Shown one piece after another: positions 23,294 through 35,420 of a stretch of 64,000 bases of DNA. The position numbers and the translations under genes are program-made. The notes under the pieces are model-generated. The model worked only from the letters and a program-made list of their open reading frames with translations. It made no database searches and was not told the origin of the DNA. The DNA comes from Ptiloglossa arizonensis (lineage: Eukaryota > Arthropoda > Insecta > Hymenoptera > Colletidae), in NCBI RefSeq assembly GCF_051014685.1, contig NC_135048.1:23950543-24014542 (forward strand). Reading direction: 5' to 3'. Position 1 is the first letter of the stretch; each line of letters starts with the position of its first letter.

Positions 23294-23845
23294 GACTTAT
23301 TGAACGGTACTGTTCAATGTAGTACTGTTCGATAAGTCTTATCGTACTGTTCAATGTAGTACTGTTCGATAAGTCTTATCATATTGTTCAATGTAGTACT
23401 GTTCAATAACAGTACTGTTCAATAAGTCTCATCGTACTGTTCAATGTAGTACTGTTCAATAAGTCTCATCGTACTGTTCAGTGTAGTACTGTTCAATAAG
23501 TCTCATCGTACTGTTCAATGTAGTACTGTTCAATAAGTCTCATCGTACTGTTCAATGTAGTACTGTTCGATAAGTCTTATCATACTATTCAATGTAGTAC
23601 TGTTCAATAACAGTACTGTTCAATAAGTCTCATCGTACTGTTCAATGTAGTACTGTTCGATAAGTCTTATCATACTATTCAATGTAGTACTGTTCAATAA
23701 CAGTACTGTTCAATAAGTCTCATCGTACTGTTCAATGTAGTACTGTTCGATAAGTCTCATCTTACTGTTCAATGTAGTACTGTTCAATAAGTTTCATCGT
23801 ACTGTTCAATGTAGTACTGTTCAATAAGTTTCATCGTACGACAAA
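23294..23845. repeat. Satellite array A, 37-bp unit built on TAGTACTGTTCAATAAGT
   Basis: TCTCATCG recurs at 23427, 23464 and 23501 (37 bases apart). Units combine GTACTGTTCAATG, TAGTACTGTTCAATAAGTC and TCATC. Occasional units carry an extra AACAGTACTGTTC insertion. Confidence 0.9.
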
Positions 23846-24590
23846 ACTTATTGAGCAATCTAGTACTGTACTGTACTTTTATGAGCAATTTATACTGTAC
23901 TATACTATACTTTTATGAGCAATTTATACTGTACTATACTGAGCAACCTAGTACTATACTTTTATCGAACAACAAAACTTATTGAGCAATCTAGTACTAT
24001 ACTGTACTTTTATGAGCAATTTATACTGTGCTATACTGAGCAACCTAGTACTATACTTATATCGAACAATAAAACTTATTGAGCAACCTAGTACTATACT
24101 TTTATCGAACAACAAAATTTATTGAGCGATCTAGTACTATACTTTTATCGAACGATGAAACTTATTGAGCAACCTAATACTATACTTTTATCGAACAACA
24201 AAACTTATTGAGTAACCTAATGCTATACTGTACTTTTATGAGCAATTTATACTGTACTATACTGAGCAACCTACTATACTTTTATCGCACAACAAAACTT
24301 ATCGAACAATCTAGTACTATACTTTTATCGAACAACAAAACTTACTGAGCAACCTAGTACTATACTATACTTTTACGAGCAATTTATACTGTACTATAGT
24401 GAGCAACCTAGTACTATACTTTTATCGAACAATAAAACTTATCGAGCAACCTAGTACTATACTTTTATCGAACAACAAAGCTTATTGAACAACCTACTAC
24501 TATACTATACTTTTACGAGCAATTTATACTGTACTATACTGATAAACCTACTGTGCTTTTATCGAACAACAAAACTTATCGAACACCCTA
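23846..24590. repeat. Satellite array B, related to array A in opposite orientation
   Basis: Units read ACTTATTGAGCAACCTAGTA, CTATACTTTTATCGAACAAC, with inserts of TATGAGCAATTTATACTG. The reverse complement (TAGTACTAGGTTGCTCAATA AGT) matches the array A unit, so the two arrays face each other. Confidence 0.85.
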
Positions 24591-25859
24591 GTACGCGCGA
24601 GAAATATTGATCATCCACCGAGTGGTCATTTTGGTGTAATTTTGTTCTCACCAAATTGAAATCAATTTACCGATGCTATCGATACGATGTTTCCTTCGAC
24701 TATTTCGGGGCTGGTTCATATATATATTTTAACGAGAAATTCAATTGGCCCTAAGTGGTCCGAAATCATCGTACAGAATCGATGATCCACGGTGATGAAT
24801 AAGATTTCGTGGCCCGAGACGAACGTGTCCACGCCGAGACGCCAGTTCGAGCGTAACGTCGAGGATGACAGGACAATTTCGTGATATCCTCTCGGGTTAG
24901 TGGAGTCCACGATTTCGGCAGTCTCTTCGCAGAGACTGTACCATTGTTGTTCATTTCGAGATCTGGCTGACCACCGTCCGCCAATACGACAGATGTCCAA
25001 GCCTGGCACCGCTAATCCGACCTAACTCGGACTTAACTAAGGCAAGAGACCAGCAGAACCTATTATGCACGGAAGGCAACCCCTTTTCCCGAAGATCAAT
25101 GCGCAAGATTACATTGCGAAAATTTTCGACGTCGTGGTTACGCCTTTGTCGCGGCCACGCAGCCAAGATCCAGTACAGGTAAAATCTATGGATTATTTTC
25201 GGGTTACGACCCGTTCTACCTCGAAAATATTGTAAATTTTACGTAATTAAAAACTGGTTACTAGCGCCGTGGCTGGAACATCGAAGACATGACGATGGAG
25301 AGGTTTTTTTGGTATGATCTTTGCTTCGAAGTGTTACTAATTTTATATAATTAGAAGCTAGAGAAAAAGGTTGATAGAAGAAGTTAGAAGACGAGGAAAG
25401 GAAACGTGCTGGTAAAAATGATTAGTTGTTGTCTGGTCGATTCGAGAAAGCTTTCGATTTTAAATATATTTATTTGAACATTTTTGGAGAATCTTTTCTT
25501 TCTTAGTAATAGGTAAAGAAGGTTTAAAGTCGTTTAGAATAAGTATATATATAGTAATTGAATATGAGTTGGTGAATAATAAAGTTTCTAAGGGGAAATT
25601 TGAGATTACTTTGGAATTATTTAAATGTAAACGAGAAATGGAATATCGTATAATTTTGGTTAACGAATGAAAAAATGGGAGTTGGAAACTTTTCGATGAG
25701 TATATTCAGGGTGAATAGATCGCTCGAATCGACTGCGCAAGAATTAATTTTCTCGTTTGGCGAACAATTAATTTCAATTTTTATGAACGACTTTGGTTTC
25801 TTTCTTGTTTGGGAGTTATCACGAGTTGTGGAATTGTTCGAAAGATCTTTAACATAGAT
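24591..25859. other. No confident gene
   Basis: 24720-25170 is more GC-rich and carries minus frames of 97 and 71 residues without recognisable domains. The rest is AT-rich. An old gene fragment cannot be excluded. Confidence 0.35.
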
Positions 25860-26750
25860 AAAAGCTTCTAAATAAGTCGTTGAGATTATAACGGAACAAT
25901 ACTTGGATTTGGAAATTAATTCATGGAAATATAAAAGAAAAAAAAATGAAAATCCAACGAATTCTGGTCATGGTGTGAGAAACGGGACAATTCGAGTAAT
26001 GGATATAAAAATTCCCTAAATAGGTTGTTTAAAACGTAATAGTACAATTCTTAGATTTGGAGATTAATTCATGGAAATACAAAAGAAAAAAAAATGAAAA
26101 TTCAACGAATTTTCGTCATGGTGTAAGAAACGGGAAAATTCAAGCGACGGATACAAAAATTCCCTAAATAGGTTGTTTAAAACGTAATAGAACAATTATT
26201 ACATTTGGAAATTAATTCATGGAAATATAAAAGAAAAAAAAATGAAAATCCAACGAATTTTCGTCATAGTGTAAGAAACGAGAAAATTCAAGCAACAGAC
26301 ATAAAAATTCTCTAAACAGATTGTTGAAACCATAACAAAACAATTATTACATTTGCAAATTAATTCATGAAAATATAAAAGAAAAGAAAAATTAAACTTC
26401 AACGAATTCTCGTCATGGTGTGAGAAACGGGAAAATTCGAGTAACGGATACAAAAATTTCCTAAATAGATTGTTGAAAACATAATAGAACAATACTTAAA
26501 TTTGAAAATTCTTCCAAAATTAATTTATGGAAATATAAAAGAAAAAAAAAAATGAAAATCGAACAAATTTTCGTCACGGTGTGAGAAACGGGACAATTCG
26601 AGTAACGGACATGAAAATTCCCTAAATAGGTTGTTGAAACCATAATAGAACAATTATTACATTTGGAAATTAATTCATGTAAATATAAAAGAAAAAAAAA
26701 TGAAACTTCAACGAATACTCGTCATAGTGTGAGAAACGGGAAAATTCGAG
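25860..26750. repeat. Tandem repeat, about 148-bp unit, 6 copies
   Basis: TTCATGGAAATATAAAAGAA recurs at about 25921, 26069, 26218, 26365, 26525 and 26675. Each copy is followed by CAACGAATTTTCGTCATGG and CCCTAAATAGGTTGTT. Confidence 0.93.
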
Positions 26751-27390
26751 TAACGGTCTTACAGCAGCCTGTACCCATCACAGATCGCTTCTGACAACTG
26801 GTCAACCACAAATGGACATGTCACCCCCTTCGATTCCCACCGATTTTCGCTATTGGCCACGAAAAACCTAGCTCTCGCCCCATTCGTGTCCTTTCTTGCG
26901 GAGTAGCCGGATTCCTTTTTGCATTTCGAGATCTCTTTTCGTGGGGATCAAAGAGGTAGAGACTGCGTGCGCTTTTGCGAGCCACGCGCATTTTCGCGAG
27001 GAAGAATGCTGAAAAGCCGTAGTCCCTTTTTAGGTCGACCACCCCTTTCCCGCATTTACTCCGACAGAGATACGGATCTGTCCAAAAGGCTTACGGAAAC
27101 TCGAGATGTTGTTCGAATTTCCGTGGCATTGTCCGGCCTTGTTACACTTATGGGAAACGCAAACAAGGTCGTGGAAATTTCGCACGATTTCACGTAAATG
27201 GGTCAACCGTGAGTCGTGGCTTACTTAAAGAAAAGTGCTTCTCTTTTTTCTAAATTTTACCCAACATTTTCAACTTGTTACATTTCAATCATTTTTGGAA
27301 ACATTTTTGTCTCGTTTTGATTATTCAACGAATGGTTCGCATTGTCCACGAATCAAGATTTTGAATCTTCTTTTATTCTATAGCACGGTA
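26751..27390. other. No recognisable gene
   Basis: 26760-27200 is GC-richer, with two opposing frames of 73 and 92 residues and no domain. After 27200 the sequence is AT-rich. Confidence 0.4.
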
Positions 27391-27652
27391 CAGTAGAATC
27401 TCTATTATTCAATGTTTATCCAGTTGCAATGATATAATAGAGCGATTTAATTACAGGAAACATCTAAGAAAGCTAAATTAAAGAAAGTAGTTACGCTAAA
27501 TTAACCTTAATAGAGGAAGTATATGAACCGATACATTAAAGAAATTACAAACATAAAATTATATACTAAGTTATATATAATAGAATTTTCCTTTACCAGT
27601 AATTTAAGGACAGTTTGTTTCTCATTGGTCTCTTATAATCGAATTTCTACTG
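27391..27652. mobile_element. Pogo/Tigger-like MITE
   Basis: The left end CAGTAGAATCTCTATTATTC and the inverted right end CAGTAGAAATTCGATTATAA resemble pogo-superfamily termini (CAGTAGAACCTC type). The 262-base interior is AT-rich and non-coding. The left flank is TA; the right flank is TG, one base off the expected TA. Confidence 0.55.
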
Positions 27653-28840
27653 TGCGTGCCTAATTCCATTTCTAAATTTATGTAAATAAATTACATTTTA
27701 GTATACTTTAAACAATAAAGATGTTTAATATGAAACTAAGACAAGAGCTTAAATTTTATTTCTGTATTACCTTGTAATATGTTCCCTACACAAGACCTAG
27801 CAGGGTTCAATAGACTTCCTGTTGGGAAAACCAAGAGCTCTTACTTTTCAAGCAACTTATTTCATTCGATATATTGCACGGTGTTAAATTTGATAAATAA
27901 AAAAAACCTTGCGTACCAGGATTTGCACATAGTCTCGTTAAGTGGGGCCTGGTGCCTATAACAAACAAATGCAATATATTAAATGCTTAATGAAAAATAA
28001 AATTTATACGAAAGTAAATAAAGATATGAATGACAATCAAATATTGCCTGACATAATCATTATTTATAAAATAAAATATATTACTCCATCTACAGAGAGG
28101 TTAGATTCTAGGTTAGACCATAAAGTGTAAAATTAACACCATAACGTTATAACAATTATACCTTCAATAGAATTTCCTAGGAAAGATCTAGTAATGTTCG
28201 CTATACTTTTAACCAAAGTATTCATGATTGACGCCAGTTATTTTTCAATAATTAATCATATTCTAATAACACAACTATAAATTTTCACTGCTTATCTAGC
28301 GAGAAACTGCTGAACTGCGTGGCGTTATTAAAAGAGAAGTCGGTAAAGTACATTTCTACATTATCTGTACAACTCAGGTACGAACCATCAATTATGTAAA
28401 AAGGAGATCAATAATTTGATTGTTCCTCCAAATTGATAATACTAATAGTTCAATCTTCTTCGGATAATTAATCGTCGAGGAAAAGATGAAATTACTATCA
28501 AAGTAAACCTTTTATTTCATTTCAAGGAAACCCACGGTTATTTAAGAAGAGGTCGAAACAACCGATTACGACTTAACGCCATTTTATCACCTAACTTTTT
28601 CCTCGACTCGTGAATCAGTTCAACTTACAATTACGTTCCTCTTAATAATTAATCGATACAGTAGTAGGGGGAAGGAAGAATCGAACCACTAGTTAAAAAG
28701 TATTAAAATTTATTTCACACGTGAGACATCAGTATAAAAACTCATTTAGCCGGTAAATATATGTTAGGAAAGTGTAGTACTGTTGAATAAAGCTCTGTGT
28801 CGTATCAATGCACGCCAGCATCGATCAATACTGTTCGTTT
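27653..28840. other. AT-rich, no recognisable gene
   Basis: Only short frames of about 60 residues. The last part (28500-28840) is probably 3' UTR or downstream flank of the glycine-rich gene. Confidence 0.4.
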
Positions 28841-30845
28841 TCACCATAGGCTTCTGCCACCAGAAAGTCCGCCACCGTATCCTCCAGAAAGTCCTCCAGA
28901 AAGTCCGCCAAGGTGTCCTCCAGATAGTCCGCCAAGGTGTCCTCCAGAAAGTCCACTGCCTAATCCTCCAGAAAGTCCACTAGAGAGTCCACCACCGTGA
29001 AGTCCACCACCCAATCCTCCGGAAATTCTCAGCCCGTGTCCACCGGAAAGACCACCTAAACCACCCCCTCCAAGACTGAGGGATGAACTTGACAATCCAC
29101 CGCCGAGTCCTCGAATAAAAAATAATATTTCATTAAGTGAGGTGAAAATAATATTCCATTATGTGAAGTGAAAATAATATTTCATTAGGTGAAATAAAAA
29201 TAATATTTCACTAGGTAAAATAATAAATAATATTCCGTTAGGTGAAGTAAAAATAGTATTCTATTAGGTGAAGTAAAAATAATATTTTATTAGGTGAAGT
29301 AAAAATAATATTTCACTAGGTAAAATAGTAAATAATATTCGATTAATTGAAGTAAAAATAATATTCCATTAGGTGAAATAAAAATAATATTTCATTAGGT
29401 AAAATAATGAATAATATTCGATTAGGCGAAGTAAAAATAATATTCCATTAGGTGAAATAAAAATAATATTTCAATAGGTGAAATAAAAATAGTATTTCAA
29501 CAGGTGAAATAAAAATAATATTTCACTAGGTTTGGAATTGTTATGAGTTAGGTCTAAACTGAAATCGGCCAATTTGTTATACGAAACTGGTCATCGATAC
29601 CTAAAGATAACCACATATTGTATAACCTTCCGGTTACCCAGTTAGGTAGTTGCGTTCTGATCCAAAATCGAGGCACATACGAAATTGACATAATTATTAA
29701 ATTGTTCGAAAAGTCATTTCGTTTTGTTTTTTTTTTGGTAAAAATGAAACACGATTTTTTTAGAGTGTATAAACATTTTATTAAATTATATGTTCTCCAT
29801 TTTGGAAAACGAAATGACTTTCCGAACAACCCAATAGGGGTTACACGATGATACTCATTAGTACAAATGGAGGAAACTCGAGATGAGAAATATATTATTA
29901 ATTCGATTAAATTCTTAAAGGATTTTCTATTACTGAAATTTAAATTCATTGGATGGTCATATTTAGGGAATATTCTTTGACATCAAATTTCCTTGTATTT
30001 TCGTAATTCGTCAACCCTTGTACAGGTTTGATTTTTCATTTCGATGAAAATGATTACAGATTCGAATAGACGACACAAAATAAGTGGTGTTAGAGTTAAA
30101 TATTGGTAAAGTATGAAATATTGTTACCTCCGGAACCCAATCCAAGAGTGAGTCCTCTCTTCTCGATTCTTTTTTCATCCTGGCCGTAGATAGGGCACGC
30201 CAGGGCTACGATAGCGACAGCGATCTGTGGAAGAAAATACCAATTAAACACTTCACTCTTCCTTTCATTCGAACGCTCCTGTCTAATTGTTAACAATCCG
30301 GTAAGAAAACAATCTAAAATAAACAATCCCAATATGGAACCCGTGAGAGCGTAATTAATTATCCGAAAACAAATACTTTCGATCGAAGCCTTTGAAAACC
30401 TCACACCTTTCGAATCGAATAAACATACGAGATACAATGTGAATTTTTACCGAAAATTATCCAAAAAGAAAAAAAAAAAGAAAAATACAATTGATTTCTC
30501 TTTCGAAGCGATTCTCTTGATAAAAGAATGCTTAATTTATGTTTGTAAATTTATAAACGAGATCTCTCTTTTTGAAACTCGAACTATCGGGGTCACGATA
30601 TTCGTTACACTCTTCGTTAATTGTTTACAAAATATAAACGAACGTATATCTCGTAATGCCGGAAAGGTGACGTAGGGTCGAAACGTTCGCGAGAAATTGT
30701 TTTTCGAATGTTTCCCATCACTGTCGCAATACCCATACAGAAGTACTTTACGTATCGTCGCGTTTGCGTATTGTCGAACCGAGTCGATCGAAAATCGAGG
30801 TACCGTGGTTTTCGCGAATCGGTTGCCACTTACGATGAATTTCAT
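28841..30845 (-). CDS. Secreted glycine-rich (cuticle-type) protein, three exons
   Basis: Minus-strand exons are 30845-30834, 30224-30128 and 29109-28841, giving 125 residues. The 12-base first exon encodes MKFI and ends at GTAAGTGG. Exon 2 completes a signal peptide (MKFIIAVAIVALACPIYGQ) and a short charged segment with two Lys-Arg sites (DEKRIEKR), then GLTLGLGSG. Exon 3 is almost entirely Gly-Leu-Ser repeats of the type GGLSGGHLGGLSGG, ending GGRSLW. Phases (0, then 1) fit throughout. This layout (signal, dibasic cleavage, glycine-rich mature chain) is known from insect cuticle and shematrin-like structural proteins. A glycine-rich antimicrobial peptide is an alternative. A TATA box and initiator lie in the right place upstream. 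Intron 2 contains a tandem array and a MITE; intron 1 contains a relic of the 119-bp repeat. Confidence 0.85.
29115..29530. repeat. Tandem repeat of about 30 bp in intron 2 of the glycine-rich gene
   Basis: Units alternate AGGTGAAATAAAAATAATAT with TTCATT or TTCACT; spacing is 28-32 bases over about 14 copies. The array starts within ten bases of the exon 3 acceptor. Confidence 0.85.
29697..29834 (-). mobile_element. Mariner-type MITE, full length, in intron 2
   Basis: It starts TTAAATTGTTCGAAAAGTCA, ends ATGACTTTCCGAACAACCCA A, and has TA on both sides. The core GTGTATAAACATTTTATTAA, CTCCATTTTGGAAAACGAA is clear. It has the same orientation as the copy at 1263. Confidence 0.88.
30588..30765. 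repeat. Diverged relative of the 119-bp repeat, in intron 1
   Basis: ACTCTTCGTTAATTGTTTAC, GACGTAGGGTCGAAACG and GCGAGAAATTGTTTTTCGAA follow the same order as in the array at 16449-16928. The copy also extends into the array's right flank (ATCACTGTCGCAATACC versus ATCGCTATTGCAATATC). Confidence 0.75.
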
Positions 30846-30879
30846 GTTGTAAATGCAGCGATGGGCAGTTCACAATTGT

Positions 30880-30885
30880 AACTGA
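30880..30885 (-). promoter_or_regulatory. Initiator TCAGTT of the glycine-rich gene
   Basis: TCAGTT matches the insect initiator TCAGTY. It lies about 34 bases downstream of the TATA box and 35-40 bases before the start codon. Confidence 0.6.
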
Positions 30886-30909
30886 TGCAGTACCCAGAGA
30901 ATACACCCC

Positions 30910-30917
30910 CTTTTATA
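30910..30917 (-). promoter_or_regulatory. TATA box of the glycine-rich gene
   Basis: The minus strand reads GGTATAAAAGGGGG, a textbook TATA box. It is correctly placed relative to the initiator and to the ATG at 30845. Confidence 0.75.
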
Positions 30918-30984
30918 CCACCGGAGTGATTTCTTGCGCGGTGCCGCGCCGCACCGTTGTCGTCGTAGGCGCGCGCTCGCTTCG

Positions 30985-31110
30985 CCTTCGCTGTGTGTAT
31001 GCGCGCGCACGCCTCGTCTCGCTGTGTGTATGCGCGCGCACGCCTCGCCTCGCTGTGTGTATGCGCGCGCACGCCGCGTCTCGCTGTGTGTATGCGCGCG
31101 CACTTGTACG
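30985..31110. repeat. 31-bp tandem repeat, 4 copies, alternating purine-pyrimidine
   Basis: CTGTGTGTATGCGCGCGCAC recurs at 30991, 31022, 31053 and 31084, exactly 31 bases apart. The GTGTGTATGCGCGCGCAC stretch alternates purine and pyrimidine and is a strong Z-DNA candidate. It lies 110-230 bases upstream of the predicted transcription start of the glycine-rich gene. Confidence 0.93.
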
Positions 31111-31599
31111 TGTCGCGTTGCACGGAACGCGCGTGTACGCGTGTCGCAGAATTGCGCGCCGCCACGTGCTGCGGGTTCTACGCGCCTTTCTAAAAGCAAT
31201 TCTACCTGCACCGCTCTTGTCGCGAAACTATTATTTTTCTTTTTTTTCACTCCTTTTTCTGGTTTCTTTGTTACGAGATCAGGCGAAGATATCGCGTACA
31301 TTGGGGGGCGTAGAGTCGGTTTGAAAAAAATAGGTCAATTGTAAAGATCAACGATGGCGATAGAAAATGAAATCGTTATTCATGGACGAAACGATATCAC
31401 GGTTATTGTTTTCTTCCTAGTTTGGCAAGCGATCGTACGAAAATAGAAAAAAAAATTATGAAGAAACAATCTTCGATCTAGGCATGCGCACGGTATAGCG
31501 CACCTACCCTGCGTGCCGCCACTACCTCACCCCCCCTTCCCTCTCACGGGCGTACGAAAATTTCTATTCGAGGAACACGGTAAGCGTTGTGACTTCTTT
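31111..31599. other. No recognisable gene
   Basis: CpG-rich sequence up to about 31200, then AT-rich. Short T-rich runs only. Confidence 0.4.
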
Positions 31600-31830
31600 T
31601 CCTTTAATTTTTCTTTTTTCTACTGCTTTTTATTTTTCTTTTTCTTTTCTACTGTTTTTTATTTTTCTTTTTCTTTTCTACTGTTTTTTATTTTTCTTTT
31701 TCTTTTCTACTGTTTTTTATTTTTCTTTTTCTTTTCTACTGTTTTTTATTTTTCTTTTTCTTTTCTACTGTTTTTTATTTTTCTTTTTCGTCTATTTTTT
31801 TTTTCTTTCCTTTTCTTTTTTTTTGTCTTC
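31600..31830. repeat. 29-bp polypyrimidine minisatellite, 6 copies
   Basis: TACTG (TACTGC in the first copy) recurs at 31621, 31650, 31679, 31708, 31737 and 31766, exactly 29 bases apart. Between these lie runs of T and C only. Phe-rich frames in it are artefacts. Confidence 0.93.
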
Positions 31831-32309
31831 CAAGCCGGTAACTTCGCGTCGAACTTCGAACACGTGGTTTCGAAGCCGGCTGACCTGTATCTCGCGTTTG
31901 TGGTTAATTGTCGACCGATAGTATCGAGATACGTCGAAAGTGGATGAGCCGCGTCGATCCTCCCGTATTCTTGCGGAAAGGATTTTTCATCGAGGATTCT
32001 ATCTATCATCGTGGCCGCTCATCCCAACGAGGCCTAAGCGCCGCGGAGATTTCGACGACACGCTAGGCGAGTACCCGTCACATTATTTTCCGCGCATCTC
32101 GAATTTCATCCATAGCGAAACTTTCACTATTACTGAACGCTAAGGGGACGGTTTTCGATTGCAGTCTTACGTAAAAATACGAATCTCGGGATTTTTGCGT
32201 CCTGCGACCTATGCACGCATTTCCTCGCTCGGCTCGTTTGTCGCGCCACCAGTCCGGCCACTGTCTTCGCTCGAGAATAACCCATGGGAATTAATGGGAA
32301 TTATTATTT
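31831..32309. other. No recognisable gene
   Basis: Moderate-GC DNA. Short frames only. Confidence 0.4.
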
Positions 32310-33075
32310 TGTTATTTCTTTCGTTTTGGAATATCACTATTAACGGGAGTTGTTTCGCTTTGGAATATCACTATTAACTGGAGTTGTTTGGTTTTGGAAT
32401 ACTACTATTAACTGGAGTTCTTTTGTTTTGTAATACTACTATTAACTGCAGTTGTTTTGGAATATTGCTATTAACTAGAGTTGTTTTGGAATATTACTAT
32501 TAACTTGTGTTGTTTTGTTTTGAAATACTACTATTAACTAGAGTTGTTTTGTTTTGGAATACTACTATTACCTGAATTTGTTTTGGAATACTACTATTAA
32601 CTGGAGTTGTTTTGGAATACAACTATTAACTGGAGTTGTTTTGTTTTGTATTACTACTATTAACTGCAGTTGTTTTGGAATATTACTATTAACTAGAGTT
32701 GTTTTGGAATACTACTATTAACTTGTGTTGTTTTGTTTTGAAATACTACTATTAACTAGAGTTGTTTTGTTTTGGAATATTACTATTACCTGGAGTTGTT
32801 TTGGAATACTACTATTAACTGGAATTGTTTTGGAATATTACTATTAACTTGTGTTGTTTTGTTTCGAAATACTACTATTAACTAGAGTTCTTTTGTTTTG
32901 GAATACTACTATTAACTGGAGTTGTTTTGGAATATTACTATTAACTGTAGTTGTTTTGGAATATTACTATTAACTGGAGTTGTCTTGAAATATTACTATT
33001 AACTGGAGTTGTCTTGTTTGGAATATTACTATCAACTGGAATTGTTTTGTTTTCGATTAGAAAACTTTGTTTTGA
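32310..33075. repeat. Minisatellite, 29- and 34-bp variant units, about 24 copies
   Basis: The unit is AACTGGAGTTGTTTTGGAAT plus ACTACTATT. A longer form adds GTTTT. Units are interspersed irregularly. Confidence 0.93.
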
Positions 33076-35420
33076 AATATTACTAATTTTTACCCAACTA
33101 TTCAAGTTAACATATAGATATTCACACTGATAAGATATAAATACTTGCGATTATAACAGGTAAATACATAACTTTGATACAGTCGCGTTTATGCCAAAAT
33201 TGACCGTTATTCGAGTAAATTTGTATTCTAATAAAACACTTGAATTCAAATTTATTCGAATAGAACAATATCCGATATTCGTAACCTATAACCAATTTAT
33301 TCACATGCTCGAAAAACGTCTGAATGTAATTTAATTTAGATCAATTTTCGTTAAAATGTTTATTTCAATAAGGAACAATTCTGGCTAGTAGCACTGGATC
33401 GCTAAAACTGTTTACAAAAATTATGCAAATTATAAAACAGTCACGCGTCAAGATTCCATTTGCCAAAAATTGATATCGAAATCTTCGTAATTTATAGTTC
33501 GTGTGAGTCATCGATTCTATTGTGGAATAGTGTAAAAGTTTAAATTGTTGGTATATATTTAATTACAATTCGTTGTCGATTATTTGCTAGATTAGTGTGC
33601 CGGAAAAAATGATTCACTGAATACTTTCGCGATCAGTGAGGTAGCGTTACTTTTCATAAATGAAAACTTCAAACCTCTTTGATATAGAACCGCGCCTTTC
33701 ATTGTTTATTTTAAATTCGAAACACAACAGTAGAATTAAAAACGTCGATTATTTTTTTTTAAGCAAAAAATGATCCTCTTCTTAATTTGTTACTTTTAAT
33801 ATTGATTCTTTGTTGTGATTTTAATACCAAATTCAATCGTTTGCAATAAGGTTAAATTGATGTCGATTTTTAATATATTAACCTAAACGAGAGCTCGCTT
33901 CATTAATCTTCTTCATTATTCTAAACTACAAACTACAAATAGAATACAATAGATTGGATATGATATTTAACATAATAATCAACTAGGGTGTGAAAACTGA
34001 GATCGAAAGAAAAACTTTCTGATTATAAAGATAACAATATGAAATAATATAAAAGGTGAAACACCTAATATAAGACATCCTACAAAATCTACGAGCATGA
34101 AATTTTAACGATTTGAGAGACACCGAAAAATAGGGAATTTTGTTCGATTCGATCAATGACAAACTTAACCTACGAACTTGAAATTTCGGTGCATCTGGTT
34201 AGACGAGATTGCATAAATTACTCTATAAAATATTCCAATTGTCACGTGGTATAACACGTGTGCACTTAACTGATAACAATCTGCACAGTCAAATAATGCC
34301 AGTTCGATCTTTGACCGTTTCATTTCGATGTAAAAGTAAATGCTGACATCATTATTGCACAAGGAAACGCAATTATAAATTGTGTACTTAATTGTGAATA
34401 TTACTAAATACCAGGCTGTTCGTTGTTTTATTTTTCTAAAGATGGTACCACTGTTCGATGAACATGTGTGAAGTTTCGTGTAGATCCGTCGACTCGTTCG
34501 TATATTTACAGTTGTTCAAAGTTGAACTGTCATAGTATTTTTTTACAATGGAAAAAATTGAATATCGAGCAGTGATAACATCTTCAACTCCGACGAAACT
34601 TATTGAGCAATCTTTTACTTAGTACTCGATTCGAAAGTCGTAAAATATTGTTAGGTTATTGTGCAACAAATATCGATTATAGGGTCGCAGTCTCCCTCTT
34701 TCTACTCTGATCGTCAGATTGACCGTCGATAACGTGATAAGCGACTAACTTCGTAATTGCGACCACGCTCTGGAACGAGGCGAATCGCCTAAAGCCTGAT
34801 AAATTACGGGTACATTTTACGTTCATTGACCACAGTGATCTGCGGCTTTCAGGGATCTATGATTGTTCTTACCAAAGTACGTAAATTGGCTGCGTAGAAA
34901 TAATTCAAGATCGATGTGGTAGGCAGATCGTCCCTAAATTATCGAACGAATAAATCGTGTCAAATGCAGCGTTTATAAAGGAAGCCTTGTTACGTTCGAT
35001 GCGATATAACTGTCTCGCAGCTGTTTGTTCGCGAACGAGCCCCCTTTACGCGGAATTAACACCCTCCAGAAGCTATATTGTGTTTACGCGGTATGCGCGC
35101 ACACAACATATTATTAGCCAGCATTCCTGTTCTATACTAACGATAGACAATAAGCTTCGAAGCTTATGTTAGGCAGCACCGTCTTACAACACCGGCAAGG
35201 TGTTCTGTACTTACAGTGGGAAACACGCGCTAGGTAATTCAATGCATCGCTTTACCGACACAATTTAATAAATTGTGACCGAACGACCGAGCTTTCACTC
35301 TTTAACATTTAGTCTGCATTAGAGAGAAAATACGTTTAAAAGTACACAAAATTGGACTTTAAATTGTGAATAATTTAATTGTTGCGTTATCTGTAAAATA
35401 GCTACGATCTTATCGACAAG
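33076..35420. other. AT-rich, no recognisable gene
   Basis: Only short frames. At 34590-34610 there is one isolated AAACTTATTGAGCAATCTTT, matching the array B unit of 23.8-24.6 kb. Confidence 0.45.

Noticed and set aside
28841..29095. Reading the glycine-rich exon as an independent 84-residue ORF or a plus-strand Pro-rich ORF
   Set aside because: The minus exon joins in phase to a signal-peptide exon and a promoter. The plus-strand frames are its complement.
31513..31947. Phe-rich frames of 144 and 110 residues
   Set aside because: Produced by the 29-bp polypyrimidine repeat.
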